Positions 12,514-21,465 of a stretch of 64,000 nt of DNA are shown here, piece after piece. The notes under the pieces are model-generated. The model made no database searches and was not told the DNA's origin. It saw only the letters and a list, made by a program, of their open reading frames with translations. Source of the stretch: Epiperipatus broadwayi (taxonomy: Eukaryota; Onychophora; Udeonychophora; Euonychophora; Peripatidae); the NCBI GenBank assembly GCA_028023455.1, contig JAQFVV010006203.1, forward strand, positions 10,884,876 to 10,948,875, in the 5' to 3' direction. Made by a program: the position numbers and the translations under genes. The first letter of the stretch is position 1; each line of letters opens with the position of its first letter.

Positions 12514-13723
12514 ACTTACACACTCTTAATACACCTTAGATTGACTTTATATTTTTATTACTAATCTTACAACATTATTTTTAAATTCATATGAACATTA
12601 TTCTAACATTTGTATTAATCTAATCTCACAATATTATTCTAAACTACCATGGACATCAGTTTTCATATTTATTTATATTAATCTAATCTCGAATATTATT
12701 TTCAACCCTTACTCAACTTTTTTATCTATGTGCGTGTATTCAGAAAAACTATTTTACTTTATTACGATTCATTATTTACTCAACTTTTATTAACTTGCAT
12801 ATATTCACAAACAACTTACTTTACTACGATTCATTATTACACTGATATATATATATATATTTGACTTGACTTTAAATCATTTATTTACTTCCCTTTATTA
12901 CCGTGCGTGTATTCCAAAAAAAAAAATCTATTAGTTTATCACGATTCTTTTTTTATTATTATTTACTACAGATATATTTACGCTTATTTATTTAACTTGA
13001 TTTTATCGATTTTCTTCTAACTATTTGACCTACTTATTTATTCACGAACATTTTTTTAAATTAATATGTGCGTTGATCACTTTTCCTAAGTATTGACCAC
13101 TTCAAATTCTTATTTTTCTAGAGTGCATTTTTAGTTTTTATTTTCATCATTAGGTAATAAATGTAATGTTAAGAGAAGTAGGCAGCAAAGTATAAGGCAA
13201 TTCAAACACACAGATAGATTTTGTGCTGATTTAAACCAACTTTTAATTTCTTTGCCCAAATACTCGCACACACCTCAATCCTAATTTAATACACTTTTTT
13301 TTTTAATTTTATTTGATCATGTTTTATTTTCATTAATACTTTCATTATACACTTATTTATTTCATTTTTATTTTTAAAGCGTTATTTTTACTCTCCCTTC
13401 TTTTTTTGATTTTACACATTTATTTCGTTGGCGTCATGCTCCGCTATGTTCTAGACTTATGAGCTGGGATTTAACATAATCGATAAGACATAATCGAGGG
13501 TTTTTGACATAAATTGTTTTATCGTTGCTTTGACATTTTAAAAACCTCTAAGATTGTTATTTTATTTTACTAAGACTAACTTTAATCATTTTTAATTATT
13601 CAAACTAACTTGATACTCGTTTTTACATTTATTTCATTAAACTTTGTTAACATTTTCCATTATTCCGAGTCCATGGTCGTTATATACTAGGTCAAGCCGG
13701 CGAATCCGTCAGATTACATATTT

Positions 13724-14386
13724 TTAATTTTTGTCTGGCGGTTCTTTATTATTCAGCCCTCCAAATAACTTTAGTGACCTAGCATTACATGTTCCTTTTT
13801 CTATATTTCCTTTGGCTATCACAAAGGCATTGACGTCAGTTTGAGGGACTATACTATATGGGCTTTTGTAACTCATCTGAATTTTTTTATAAATGTGTTT
13901 CTGATGATGACTCATGGAGTTATTTGTAATGTGCATGTTTGCACTCAGCTGGTCTGGCTTTTTTATTTCAGTTTGTGGGCTATTTTGACTACGATTTATC
14001 TGATTTACTTTTCCAGTTAAATTTGTAACTTCGACTTTTATCTCTTTAATTATTTTTCTATCTTCTATCATATTTTTTTCTATTACTTGGTAAGCAGTCT
14101 CTATTTGATTTTCTACTTGTGTTTTAATCTCTTCCATTTCTTCCCTAATTTCTTCTTTTGTTTTATTCTGGCCCATTTCGATCTGGTCCTTTAACTTTTC
14201 AAGCATTTCAGCTTGCCCTTCCAATTTACTCTTCATTTCATTATTTTGGTTTTTAAGCTCTTCGGCTATTTTTTTATATTCTTCGGCTGTTTCTTTTTGT
14301 TTTTCAAACATGCTGGTTAGTAAAGCTATGATTTCTCTTTTTTCCTTGTTGGGGCTATTTTCTATATTTTTACCTTGAGTCTCCAT
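13724..14386 (-). CDS. gag-position coiled-coil ORF of LTR element
   Basis: This is a 220-codon ORF, the longest open frame in the first 50 kb apart from low complexity. It starts with ATG about 450 bp after the LTR edge, where Gag would lie. Residues about 12-135 are rich in Glu, Lys and Gln with heptad-like spacing and few prolines, a long coiled coil such as those in retroelement Gag/ORF1 proteins. The last 60 residues are mixed (containing SPYSIVPQTD and CNARSLKLFGG) with no CCHC knuckle. It ends at a stop shortly before sequence with no further frame. I do not recognise the family. The Gag role is inferred from position and coiled coil. A captured host coiled-coil gene or a chance ORF kept open by low complexity is less likely. 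Confidence 0.55.
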   Translation of the reverse strand: METQGKNIENSPNKEKREIIALLTSMFEKQKETAEEYKKIAEELKNQNNEMKSKLEGQAEMLEKLKDQIEMGQNKTKEEIREEMEEIKTQVENQIETAYQVIEKNMIEDRKIIKEIKVEVTNLTGKVNQINRSQNSPQTEIKKPDQLSANMHITNNSMSHHQKHIYKKIQMSYKSPYSIVPQTDVNAFVIAKGNIEKGTCNARSLKLFGGLNNKEPPDKN

Positions 14387-14807
14387 TTTGGCTTTATTTT
14401 TTTTTTTTTATAATTTATAATTTTAAACACTTTTTATCATTATTTTTAATACCGTATTTTATTCACTTTAATAAGTTTACTAATTTCTATTTTATTTATT
14501 TCTTACTAAACTGGAAATACACGCTGACTCCGCCCCTCCTTTGTCCATTTTTCTCCACCCGATCTTAATGCTTTAACTCCGCCCAAACATCCAACTGTCT
14601 CTGATTTAACATAATGATTTATTTTAGATAACGTAAATAGCATAAATCTCTTTTCATTTAAAGAAAACAAAGTTTTCGGTCAATTCTTTTTTTTTTTTTA
14701 AAAAAAAAAAAATTAAAACGCTTTAACATACGTAATTTAGCTTTTGTATAGAAAATTTTTTTTAAACAAGAAACAAAGTATTTATTTACTATTGTTTCTT
14801 AGGTCCA

Positions 14808-14829
14808 GCCCCAAACGTTGGGAAAGCCA
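14808..14829 (-). other. primer binding site, Lys-tRNA-like
   Basis: On the minus strand, four bases after the LTR end, the sequence begins TGGC and contains CCCAACG and TGGGGC. It starts with the TGG expected opposite a tRNA 3' CCA. It resembles the common Lys-tRNA primer site (TGGCGCCCAACGTGGGGC) but with small insertions, so the primer identity is uncertain. Confidence 0.5.
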
Positions 14830-14833
14830 TTTA

Positions 14834-16514
14834 TGTACCGGGTCGAACCGCTGAAACCACTTACTTATACGTATATATAAGTTTTGGCCGGTTTCAAACT
14901 CCTTCATAATACATTTATAATCTTATAAATGTTACGTGAACGAACCGGCACGTTCGAGCAAAATGGGAGATCTTATTGATAGCTTTAACTATCAACAATG
15001 GCCCATCTCGGCTGCTAGATTCAAACCCCTACTATCCAAATACTTTATTTGTTTCGGGGTAAACCCCGGGGCGCCAGCTAGTCTGATGACTAATGTATTC
15101 GGGCAGTAGGCTCATAATCCAGCGCTCGAAACATTCCCTAAAACTAGCTCAGTCTAATTTTAATTCAATAACAAAATTATACAAAATTTGTGGTGGAAAG
15201 AATTAATAAAAAGGTTGGTAAAAAGAATTGACCGACAAATAAAGTTTAAGTTTGAAGACATTTTATTTTAATTAACATTAATTAAGTTTAAAGATAATTT
15301 ATTACCCAACATTAATTGACTAAATTTAAACATCTTTATAAATCTAATTTAACACACGCACATTTTTTAAAGTAACACATTATAACATATATCTGGTGAA
15401 AAGCATAAATAATATGTGACATCGTTAAATTATCTCACATTCCACACACGCACATCAATAGTTCATTTTATGCATGCTTAAGAGTTCAAATTACTTTACA
15501 CAGTAGGATTGATGAATTACAGCGGTGGCTACTACATATAAATGATAATAAATAAATGTTTACCTAGGATTTTTGGAACGTGGATATTGCTTATTGTTGG
15601 CTGCTTCTGCTGCTTCTGATGGATTATATCTAACCGGTTAGATTTGGACGTTTCTTGAAGAGATTTTATGCGAATCCATTGGCTTTATTCTTGAAGACAG
15701 TTGAATGTTTGACGGAGGATTTCTGAGTTGTTATGCAGACATTATTTCACAGGCAGGTTTTGATGATCTTGTTGGACTAAAAAGGCTGAAGCACGAGCGT
15801 ATATTTCCAAAAGCTGCTCAACAATGCATTTTTGTTTCTAAATACATAATAGAAATGCACTGTTATCTCAACTGAAACAAGACTGTCACTGCAAACTAGA
15901 CTGAAAAAACTCTGAAAACTGATAAAAAAAAATCGGGCTATTTATGTATCCGAATTGTTTTCGTTTTAATATCCTCCGGCAAAGGTGCAATAGGTGTTGT
16001 CGAAATGCCATTAGTAATTAATCCTATGACAATGTGTTTTTGATGATTGTTTAATTAGTAGTAGCTTTCATAAACGTATTGTTTTTTATATCTTTAATTA
16101 GTAGCCCACCGCTGATGTGGTTTTTTTAAATCTTTATTTAACCTAATAGCCATCGCTGTGTTTTCCAAATATAATTTCTTTTTTAACTTTCATTTACATA
16201 TATATTTTTTTAAATATTATTCTAACACGCATACATTTATTTACACTCGCACGCACATATATAATTTATTATAATAAGCTTGAATGAAAAGAGATTTATA
16301 TTTTTTTTAAATTTTGAATTACTTATTTTTACGAATACTAATTTAGAAAAACTTTACTTTCTTTTCTAACACTCTTAGTTTGACTTTAAGAAAACCCCCT
16401 TCCCACTTTTAATCTTTTATTTCAAACTCTTTTACGAAAGATTTTTTTTTTATTTTAATAATTTTTTTTAGACAAAATTATTTTATATACATGTGCCAAA
16501 TTGGTCTTGGCACA
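14834..16514 (-). repeat. LTR (5' LTR in element orientation)
   Basis: Partner of 5780-7452 with the same ends. On the minus strand a TATATAAAA string lies within the first 35 bases after its TGTGCC start, a possible promoter element for transcription into the gag ORF. A small duplication (CTGCTT twice near 15602) is present only in this copy. The low divergence between the LTRs points to a fairly recent insertion. Confidence 0.88.
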
Positions 16515-17890
16515 ATATATATATATATATAAAATTCTAGACTTGCCAGACAATTATTATAACTGCTTATCTGCACTTAGTAAAGAGTATTGAAACATGC
16601 CTAGAAAATTACATAGAGACTGTATCAATTGTATGAAAATAATCATATTTTTGATGCAGTAGTTATGATATTTGTACAATTAAAAGAAAATATTTCATTA
16701 ATCACTGATAAAATTAATTGAAAATTTTGGATACTTTAAAAGGAAGAAAGTTTTTCATAAGGTGTAGTTTTATCATTATCAGCCCTGTAATATTTGAGCA
16801 CAAGATTTATTTTTTTTAGTGCCAAGATCTCTTATGCATTGCACAGAAAGATTGATGATAAAAGAAGACAAAGACCATTAGTGAGGTAGATAGACATTCA
16901 TCGTAATATTGGCTGCCTTTGAATGACTAAAAAACCAAACAGTTGATAACATATTCTGGAGAAATGCTATTTATGCAATCGCCTGAAGTTGGTGCTGACT
17001 TGATAGCACATAATAAACTAATAATTTTTTTTGTTACAAATTATCCATCTGTAATAGAATTTTACCAGATTAAGATTTTTATTATTAGTTCTTCTGGGCA
17101 GATATTTTGTCTATGTCAATTAAGAAAAGTCTATGCCAGAAAAAAGAAAATAGTATATTTCAAAATACAATAATGTAATTCTCAGAATTTTTTTGTTATC
17201 ATTTTCTGATGTTAGAAAACATGGAAATAAATTACTTTTAATATGATCAAATGAAATCTTAACTAATCATCTCCTAAATTATCTGAATTACTTCCCTATC
17301 AGTCATTATGATAGTTTTATAATCATGACATCTTATCTTCATTAACTTTTAAAGTGGATTATGCTTAATGAATTTATGTCTTGCAGCAAGAAGGCATATT
17401 TTTATAACTATAATTGTTTTTGTAACATCATATAGCATATTTAGTAACCCCTGCCTCCAGCCATTGTTTCTTTTGTTATCACATCATTGACCAAGGAGAC
17501 ATTTGTTAAGTAACATACTGATTCTTTTACTGCTATTACTGTGTTTCACTTGAATTTTAGACCGACTGTAAATCTATTATTAACTCTTGTAAATTTTTGT
17601 TGTATATATAAATAAATTTTTATATTAAAATATTAAATTTATAAACCTGTTTGATATTTTAGTTTTAAATATTAACTTAAATTATTTATACATTTTTTTC
17701 TATATGAAAATATAGATTGTTATTCTAGAAAAGTAAAATTATTATTTTTTTCTTTACTTATTTAAAGTGTTGCTGATATATTTATTGTTGAGAAAATCTA
17801 AAACATTTAACATTATATAATTAAATATTTTTATGAATTAGCTCAAATATTTTTCTGAAAGTGCTCAGTGGTTTTAATGAATATTTTTAG

Positions 17891-18037
17891 CATGCCAAAG
17901 AAAGGGATGTCCGAGTGATGATAGACGCAGAGCAATCTTACTTTCAACCTGCTATCAGTCGGCTGACAGTTGAACTTATGAGACGGCACAACAAGGAAAA
18001 AGCATTTATATTTAACACTTATCAGTGTTATTTGAAA
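17891..18037 (+). CDS. PRODH: proline dehydrogenase, catalytic barrel exon
   Basis: This 49-codon exon, phase 0 on both sides, encodes [20 protein letters not shown] followed by [14 protein letters not shown] and [10 protein letters not shown]. The MIDAEQ(S/T)YFQPAISRL and FNTYQCYL strings are hallmarks of animal PRODH. They form early strands and helices of the beta/alpha barrel that binds FAD, with the acidic DAE segment near the flavin. The acceptor is TTTTTAG and the donor GTAAAT. Conservation here is strong enough to identify the family by itself. PRODH2 (hydroxyproline dehydrogenase) is the main alternative and cannot be fully excluded from these exons. Confidence 0.95.
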
Positions 18038-18963
18038 GTAAATATAAAAAAAATTGACATGTTTTGATAAATACTAATAAATATTAAAATCTTATTTTAC
18101 TTTTTTTTCCTTTAATTTTTCATATCTACAGAATATTATTTTGTTAACCTAATTATATTTCATTAATTATTCATATTTCATGTATTATTTTATTTACAAA
18201 GTTAATTAATTAAACATTTATAAACAAAATTAAAAAGGAAAAAAATAATACTGTTGTATTAAAATAAATCTAACTAAATAAATAATTTAAGAAAAAAATA
18301 GTATCACGGTAAGTAAAGTAAATTTTTTTTCTGCAGTGTTAATTTTTTTTTCATAGTAATTTTTTTTAATATTGCTTTAGGGTTTACAGAATTAACAATG
18401 CTATGTCTTAAGCTTAATCTTCTCTTGAGTAAGACTAGCAATATGATTTTTAAATTATTTCCTTTCTCAGTAAAGTGAATAAATCCCCACTGCAGATGAA
18501 TTTTCTAAACTATTTTTAATACAGAACAATACAATTCTAGTAATATAGATACACATATAGTTATACGCTATACATAGATTACGATATGAATACATATAAA
18601 TTCAATTCCACTCTACTCACTTTCTTTGACACTTTCCAGTATATTAGTCCCTTGCTTAATCATATTACTTAATTAAAGTCACTATTTACCTAATTTTCTG
18701 GCAAATGTCTTTACTTCTGCAGGCCCTTGAGATACATATAAATTATAATAAGATCAAAGTGATCTGTTTGATCCCTGGTCAGCTTGAATGTCTTCAGGAG
18801 CTGAGAACCTACGTTTGGAAAAATCCCCGCTAGTTTTTTCCAGTTTCACATCAGTGTGCAACCCAGTTGCACAAACACATGAGGGAGTGAGAAAAAAGCT
18901 CTTGCTTTCTACCCCCCCCTGCTTAAATAGTTTTTTTTCTCTTGTTTTCTGGAGTAATCTATA

Positions 18964-18976
18964 TTTTATCTTTATC
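18964..18976. repeat. target-site duplication, left (R454 copy 1)
   Basis: TTTTATCTTTATC here is repeated exactly at 20361-20373, flanking the R454 element. The leading Ts are ambiguous, so the duplication may be 10-13 bp. Confidence 0.75.
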
Positions 18977-19116
18977 ACATGATCACCATTTCTTATGCTT
19001 ATAACTATTATTAAAACAGGCAAAACTCTCCATAAAGTATTACCACTCAGTGTAAGCCAGAGTAATCAATGAAGGTCAGAAGGCTTGTGCATAAAATCCC
19101 CATCTAGTGCTTACTC

Positions 19117-19178
19117 ATCCAATATCCCCCAGACTAATTTCTGGCTTGTGGCCTTTGTCAGTGAGGAGTCTTGGGTTT
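19117..19178 (-). ncRNA. hammerhead-like ribozyme in inverted R454 unit
   Basis: Read on the minus strand: CTCCTCA, CTGACAA, a GGC/GCC stem with a CACAA loop, GAAA, then TTAGTC, then TGGGGG and ATTGGAT. The order is that of a type I hammerhead. G8 of the core is replaced by A (CTGACAA for CTGANGA), and the distal arm of stem I is weakened (ACCCAA). This copy is probably inactive. Confidence 0.6.
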
Positions 19179-19743
19179 GAGAGCACAGCACCTAGATCTT
19201 AGGATCTAATGCAACCCTCCAGCAGCCACCTTTTATCTACTTAACTACAAAACTATGAGTCTTAAATTGGAAATCACAATAATATTTTCAATTCAAGCTC
19301 ATTAGCTTATATAGTCATATGGGTCTGAATTCAGTTCAGTACCCATATATTTTGGTGTCTTTGGTTCTTTAATAACCATAACCATCAGGCAGGATTAGTT
19401 TTAAGCCAATAAATATCACATGATCATACTGTATGGAGAGTTTTGCCTGTTTTAATAACAGTTATAAGCAAGGATAAGAAATGATCATGTGATGTTTATT
19501 GCCTTAAAACAAATCCTGCCGAATAGGATGGTGGTGGCTATGGTTATTAAAGAACCAAAGACACCAAAATGTATGGGTACTGAACCAAGTTCAGACTCAT
19601 ATGATTATATAAGGTAATGAGCTTGGATTGAAAATATTATTGTGTTTTCAATTTAAGACTCATAGTTTTGTAGTTAAGTAGAAATAAAAAGTGGCTGCTG
19701 GAGGGTTGCATTAGATCCTAAGATCTAGGTGCAATGCTTTCAG

Positions 19744-19802
19744 ATCCAAGGCTCCTCACTGACAAAGGCAACAAGCCAGAAACTAGTCTGGGAGTATTGG
19801 AT
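19744..19802 (+). ncRNA. hammerhead-like ribozyme, direct unit 1
   Basis: Stem I arms are ATCCAA/TTGGAT (outer, six pairs) and the inner CCTCA with TGGG. The core is CTGACAA at 19759-19765 and GAAAC at 19779-19783. Stem II is GGC...GCC, and the predicted cleavage triplet GTC lies at 19786-19788. Helix III is minimal (AC/GT with a two-base loop), as in hammerheads that work as dimers. The core carries A in place of the conserved G8, which should reduce or abolish activity in this copy. Confidence 0.65.
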
Positions 19803-20198
19803 GAGTAGGCACTAGATGGGGATTTTATGCACAAGCCTTTTGGAATTTCATTTATTACTCTGGCTTGCACTGAGTGGCAGTATTGTATGGAGAGTTCTGC
19901 CTGTTTTGAAAACCATTATAAGCAAGCATAAGAAATGGTGATCATATGATGTTTATTGGCTTAAAACCAATCCTACCTAATAGAATAGTGGTGGCTATGG
20001 TTATTAAAGAATCAAAGACACTCAAATGTATGGGTACTGAATTGAGTTCAGATTCATAACTATATAAGCTAATGAGCTTGGATTGAAAATATTATTGTGT
20101 TTTCAATTTTAGACTCGTAGTTTTGTAGTTAAGTAGAAATAAAAGGTGGCTGCTGGAGGATTGTATTAGATCCTAAGATCTAAGTGCAGTGCTCTCAG

Positions 20199-20257
20199 AT
20201 CCAAGACTATTCACTGACAAAGGCCATAAGCCAGAAACTAGTCTGGGGATATTGGAT
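20199..20257 (+). ncRNA. hammerhead-like ribozyme, direct unit 2
   Basis: It lies 455 bp after the previous copy with the same layout: ATCCAA, CTGACAA (20214-20220), GGCC-ATAA-GCC, GAAAC (20233-20237), GTC (20241-20243), TGGGGATATTGGAT. Cleavage at both sites would release a unit-length RNA of about 454-455 nt. The inner half of stem I is partly unpaired here and G8 is A. Confidence 0.65.
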
Positions 20258-20360
20258 GAGTAGGTGCTAGATGGGGATTTTATGCACAAGCCTTCTGGCA
20301 TCCATTGATTACTCTGACTTGCACTGAGTGGCACTACTGTATGGAAAGTTTTGCCTGTTT

Positions 20361-20373
20361 TTTTATCTTTATC
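20361..20373. repeat. target-site duplication, right (R454 copy 1)
   Basis: Exact partner of 18964-18976, directly after the GTTTTGCCTGTTT end of the last unit. Confidence 0.75.
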
Positions 20374-20894
20374 CTGGTGGAAGGATTTTTTTTTCTTAGC
20401 TATTAAAGATTTTTAAAAACATTAGATCTTTCTAGAATTCAATTGTTAATTAGTTATTGCCAATTGAATTCCTACATAATCATATTTTACTTTGTAGTTT
20501 TTTCTCATTATTAATTGATTTTAATTTATTTCTGCTTTATTATGTAACTAATTTTACGCAATAGTTTTAGTAGATATAAATTTTAGTATTAATTTAATGT
20601 ACATTTTAATGTTAATCAATAGATATTCCAAACACTTTTAGGTATTTTTAGAAAGATTTTTTTTTATCAATCACAAAGGTTTTAATTATTTGATGAACCA
20701 ATCCTAACTCACAGTCAATAAGCATCATATTTATATTTTGCTCACTATCATTTCTAATTTATCATTTAAAGTATGACATATAAGTCAAACAAGGAGTCAT
20801 TGTTTCCAAAATGTTCAGCCATAAATTCATCATATACTAAACTGAGTCCATTAATTATTATAATGCATTATAATTTATATATTGTAACCTTTTA

Positions 20895-21465
20895 AAATGA
20901 ATAGAGAGAGGGAGAGATAAGAAGAAAATGGAATAAAGGAGAGATAATGATAAAGATAAATGATGAAAATGAAATCAGAGAGGCTAATTGTAATCTGATA
21001 GAATAAGAGATAGAGAAAGAGAGAAAAGAAAAGAAGGAAAAGAGATAAAAAAATGAAATAAGAGAGGGGGAAAGAAAGAGAAAGAGATAAGAATTAATAA
21101 TGAAATGGAGGTAATGAAAAATGGTAAGAATAAATGATGGAAAAGAAAAGAATTGAGAGAGAAAAGAAATAGGGAAAAGGAATAGAAATGATATATATAA
21201 TGGAGAGAGAGAAGAAATGAGATGATGGGAAAGATATGAAAGAGAGATATAAGAAGAAGATAGAATAAAGGAGAGAGAAATGAGATGATGGAAAGATATG
21301 AAAGACACTCTTAACAAGTGTTTTAAATGTCTGAGATGACAGAAGGTTATGAGAGAGATATAGAAGAAGAAGATAGAATAAAGAAGAGAGAAATGAAATG
21401 AGATGATAGAAAGATATGAGAAATGACATGAAAAGAAATGGAATAAAATTATAATGAGAGACTCT
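20895..21465. repeat. GA-rich polypurine tract with internal repeats
   Basis: Some 570 bases consist almost only of A and G with occasional T on the plus strand, rich in GAGAGA, GAAAAG and GATGATGG. From about 21205 a longer motif (GAAATGAGATGATGG, AAGATATGA, AGAAGATAGAATAAA) recurs at least three times. The Ser/Phe/Leu-rich frames on the minus strand are a by-product of the base composition. Mirror-symmetric purine tracts of this kind can form triplex DNA, but no function is shown. Confidence 0.85.

Larger units (their letters stand above)
7471..13723 (-). other. non-coding interior of LTR element
   Basis: More than 6 kb of AT-rich interior with no long open frame on either strand. It holds a duplicated block (7965-8235 and 12239-12513), tandem repeats at 8689-8806, 8985-9085 and 9311-9560, and a SINE-like module at 10735-10990. 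No RT, RNase H or integrase motif was seen on reading the frames. Pol has either been replaced by unrelated sequence or is lost. Confidence 0.7.
5780..16514 (-). mobile_element. LTR retrotransposon without recognisable pol
   Basis: Two direct repeats of about 1.67-1.68 kb (5780-7452 and 14834-16514) share nearly all bases and bound a 7.4-kb interior. Each starts TGTACCGGG and ends TTGGCACA, so the TG...CA ends are intact. On the minus strand the order is LTR, primer binding site, gag-position ORF, long non-coding interior, polypurine tract, LTR, which fixes the orientation. The flanks are both AT repeats (ATAT on each side), so a 4- or 6-bp target duplication is consistent but cannot be proven. 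No reverse transcriptase, integrase or protease was recognised. It is best described as a large non-autonomous (LARD-like) element or one whose pol has decayed beyond recognition. Confidence 0.85.
5198..17890 (+). other. PRODH: PRODH intron containing an LTR retrotransposon
   Basis: The intron is about 12.7 kb, with donor GTAAGA and acceptor TTTTTAG. Most of it is the 10.7-kb LTR element at 5780-16514, inserted antisense to the gene. The left flank 5198-5779 and right flank 16515-17890 are AT-rich and hold no gene I can see. Near the acceptor (about 17860) is the short string CTGAAAGTGCTCAG, which resembles the GC-richer repeat at 42102-42160. Confidence 0.8.
18977..20360 (+). mobile_element. 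R454 element: inverted plus two direct units
   Basis: This is a non-coding element made of one unit in inverted orientation (18977-19426) followed by direct units beginning GTATGGAGAG at 19431 and 19885 and ending before 20361. The direct period is 454 bp. The inverted unit carries about 40 extra bases (from ACATGATCAC) beyond the point matching the right-hand end, so the two ends are not symmetrical. A 10-13-bp target duplication flanks it. Each unit contains a hammerhead-like motif. There is no ORF of note. Tandem and inverted units with a one-sided tail recall Penelope-like elements and non-autonomous retrozymes. That class is inferred. Confidence 0.85.

Noticed and set aside
18754-19023. 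Opposed frames on both strands near the R454 left edge
   Set aside because: They overlap the element boundary and each other, have no recognisable motif, and are best explained as chance.
20892-21429. Two long overlapping minus-strand frames rich in Ser, Phe, Leu and Ile
   Set aside because: They are the complement of a nearly pure purine tract. Lack of stops follows from composition, and no domain or splice context supports them.
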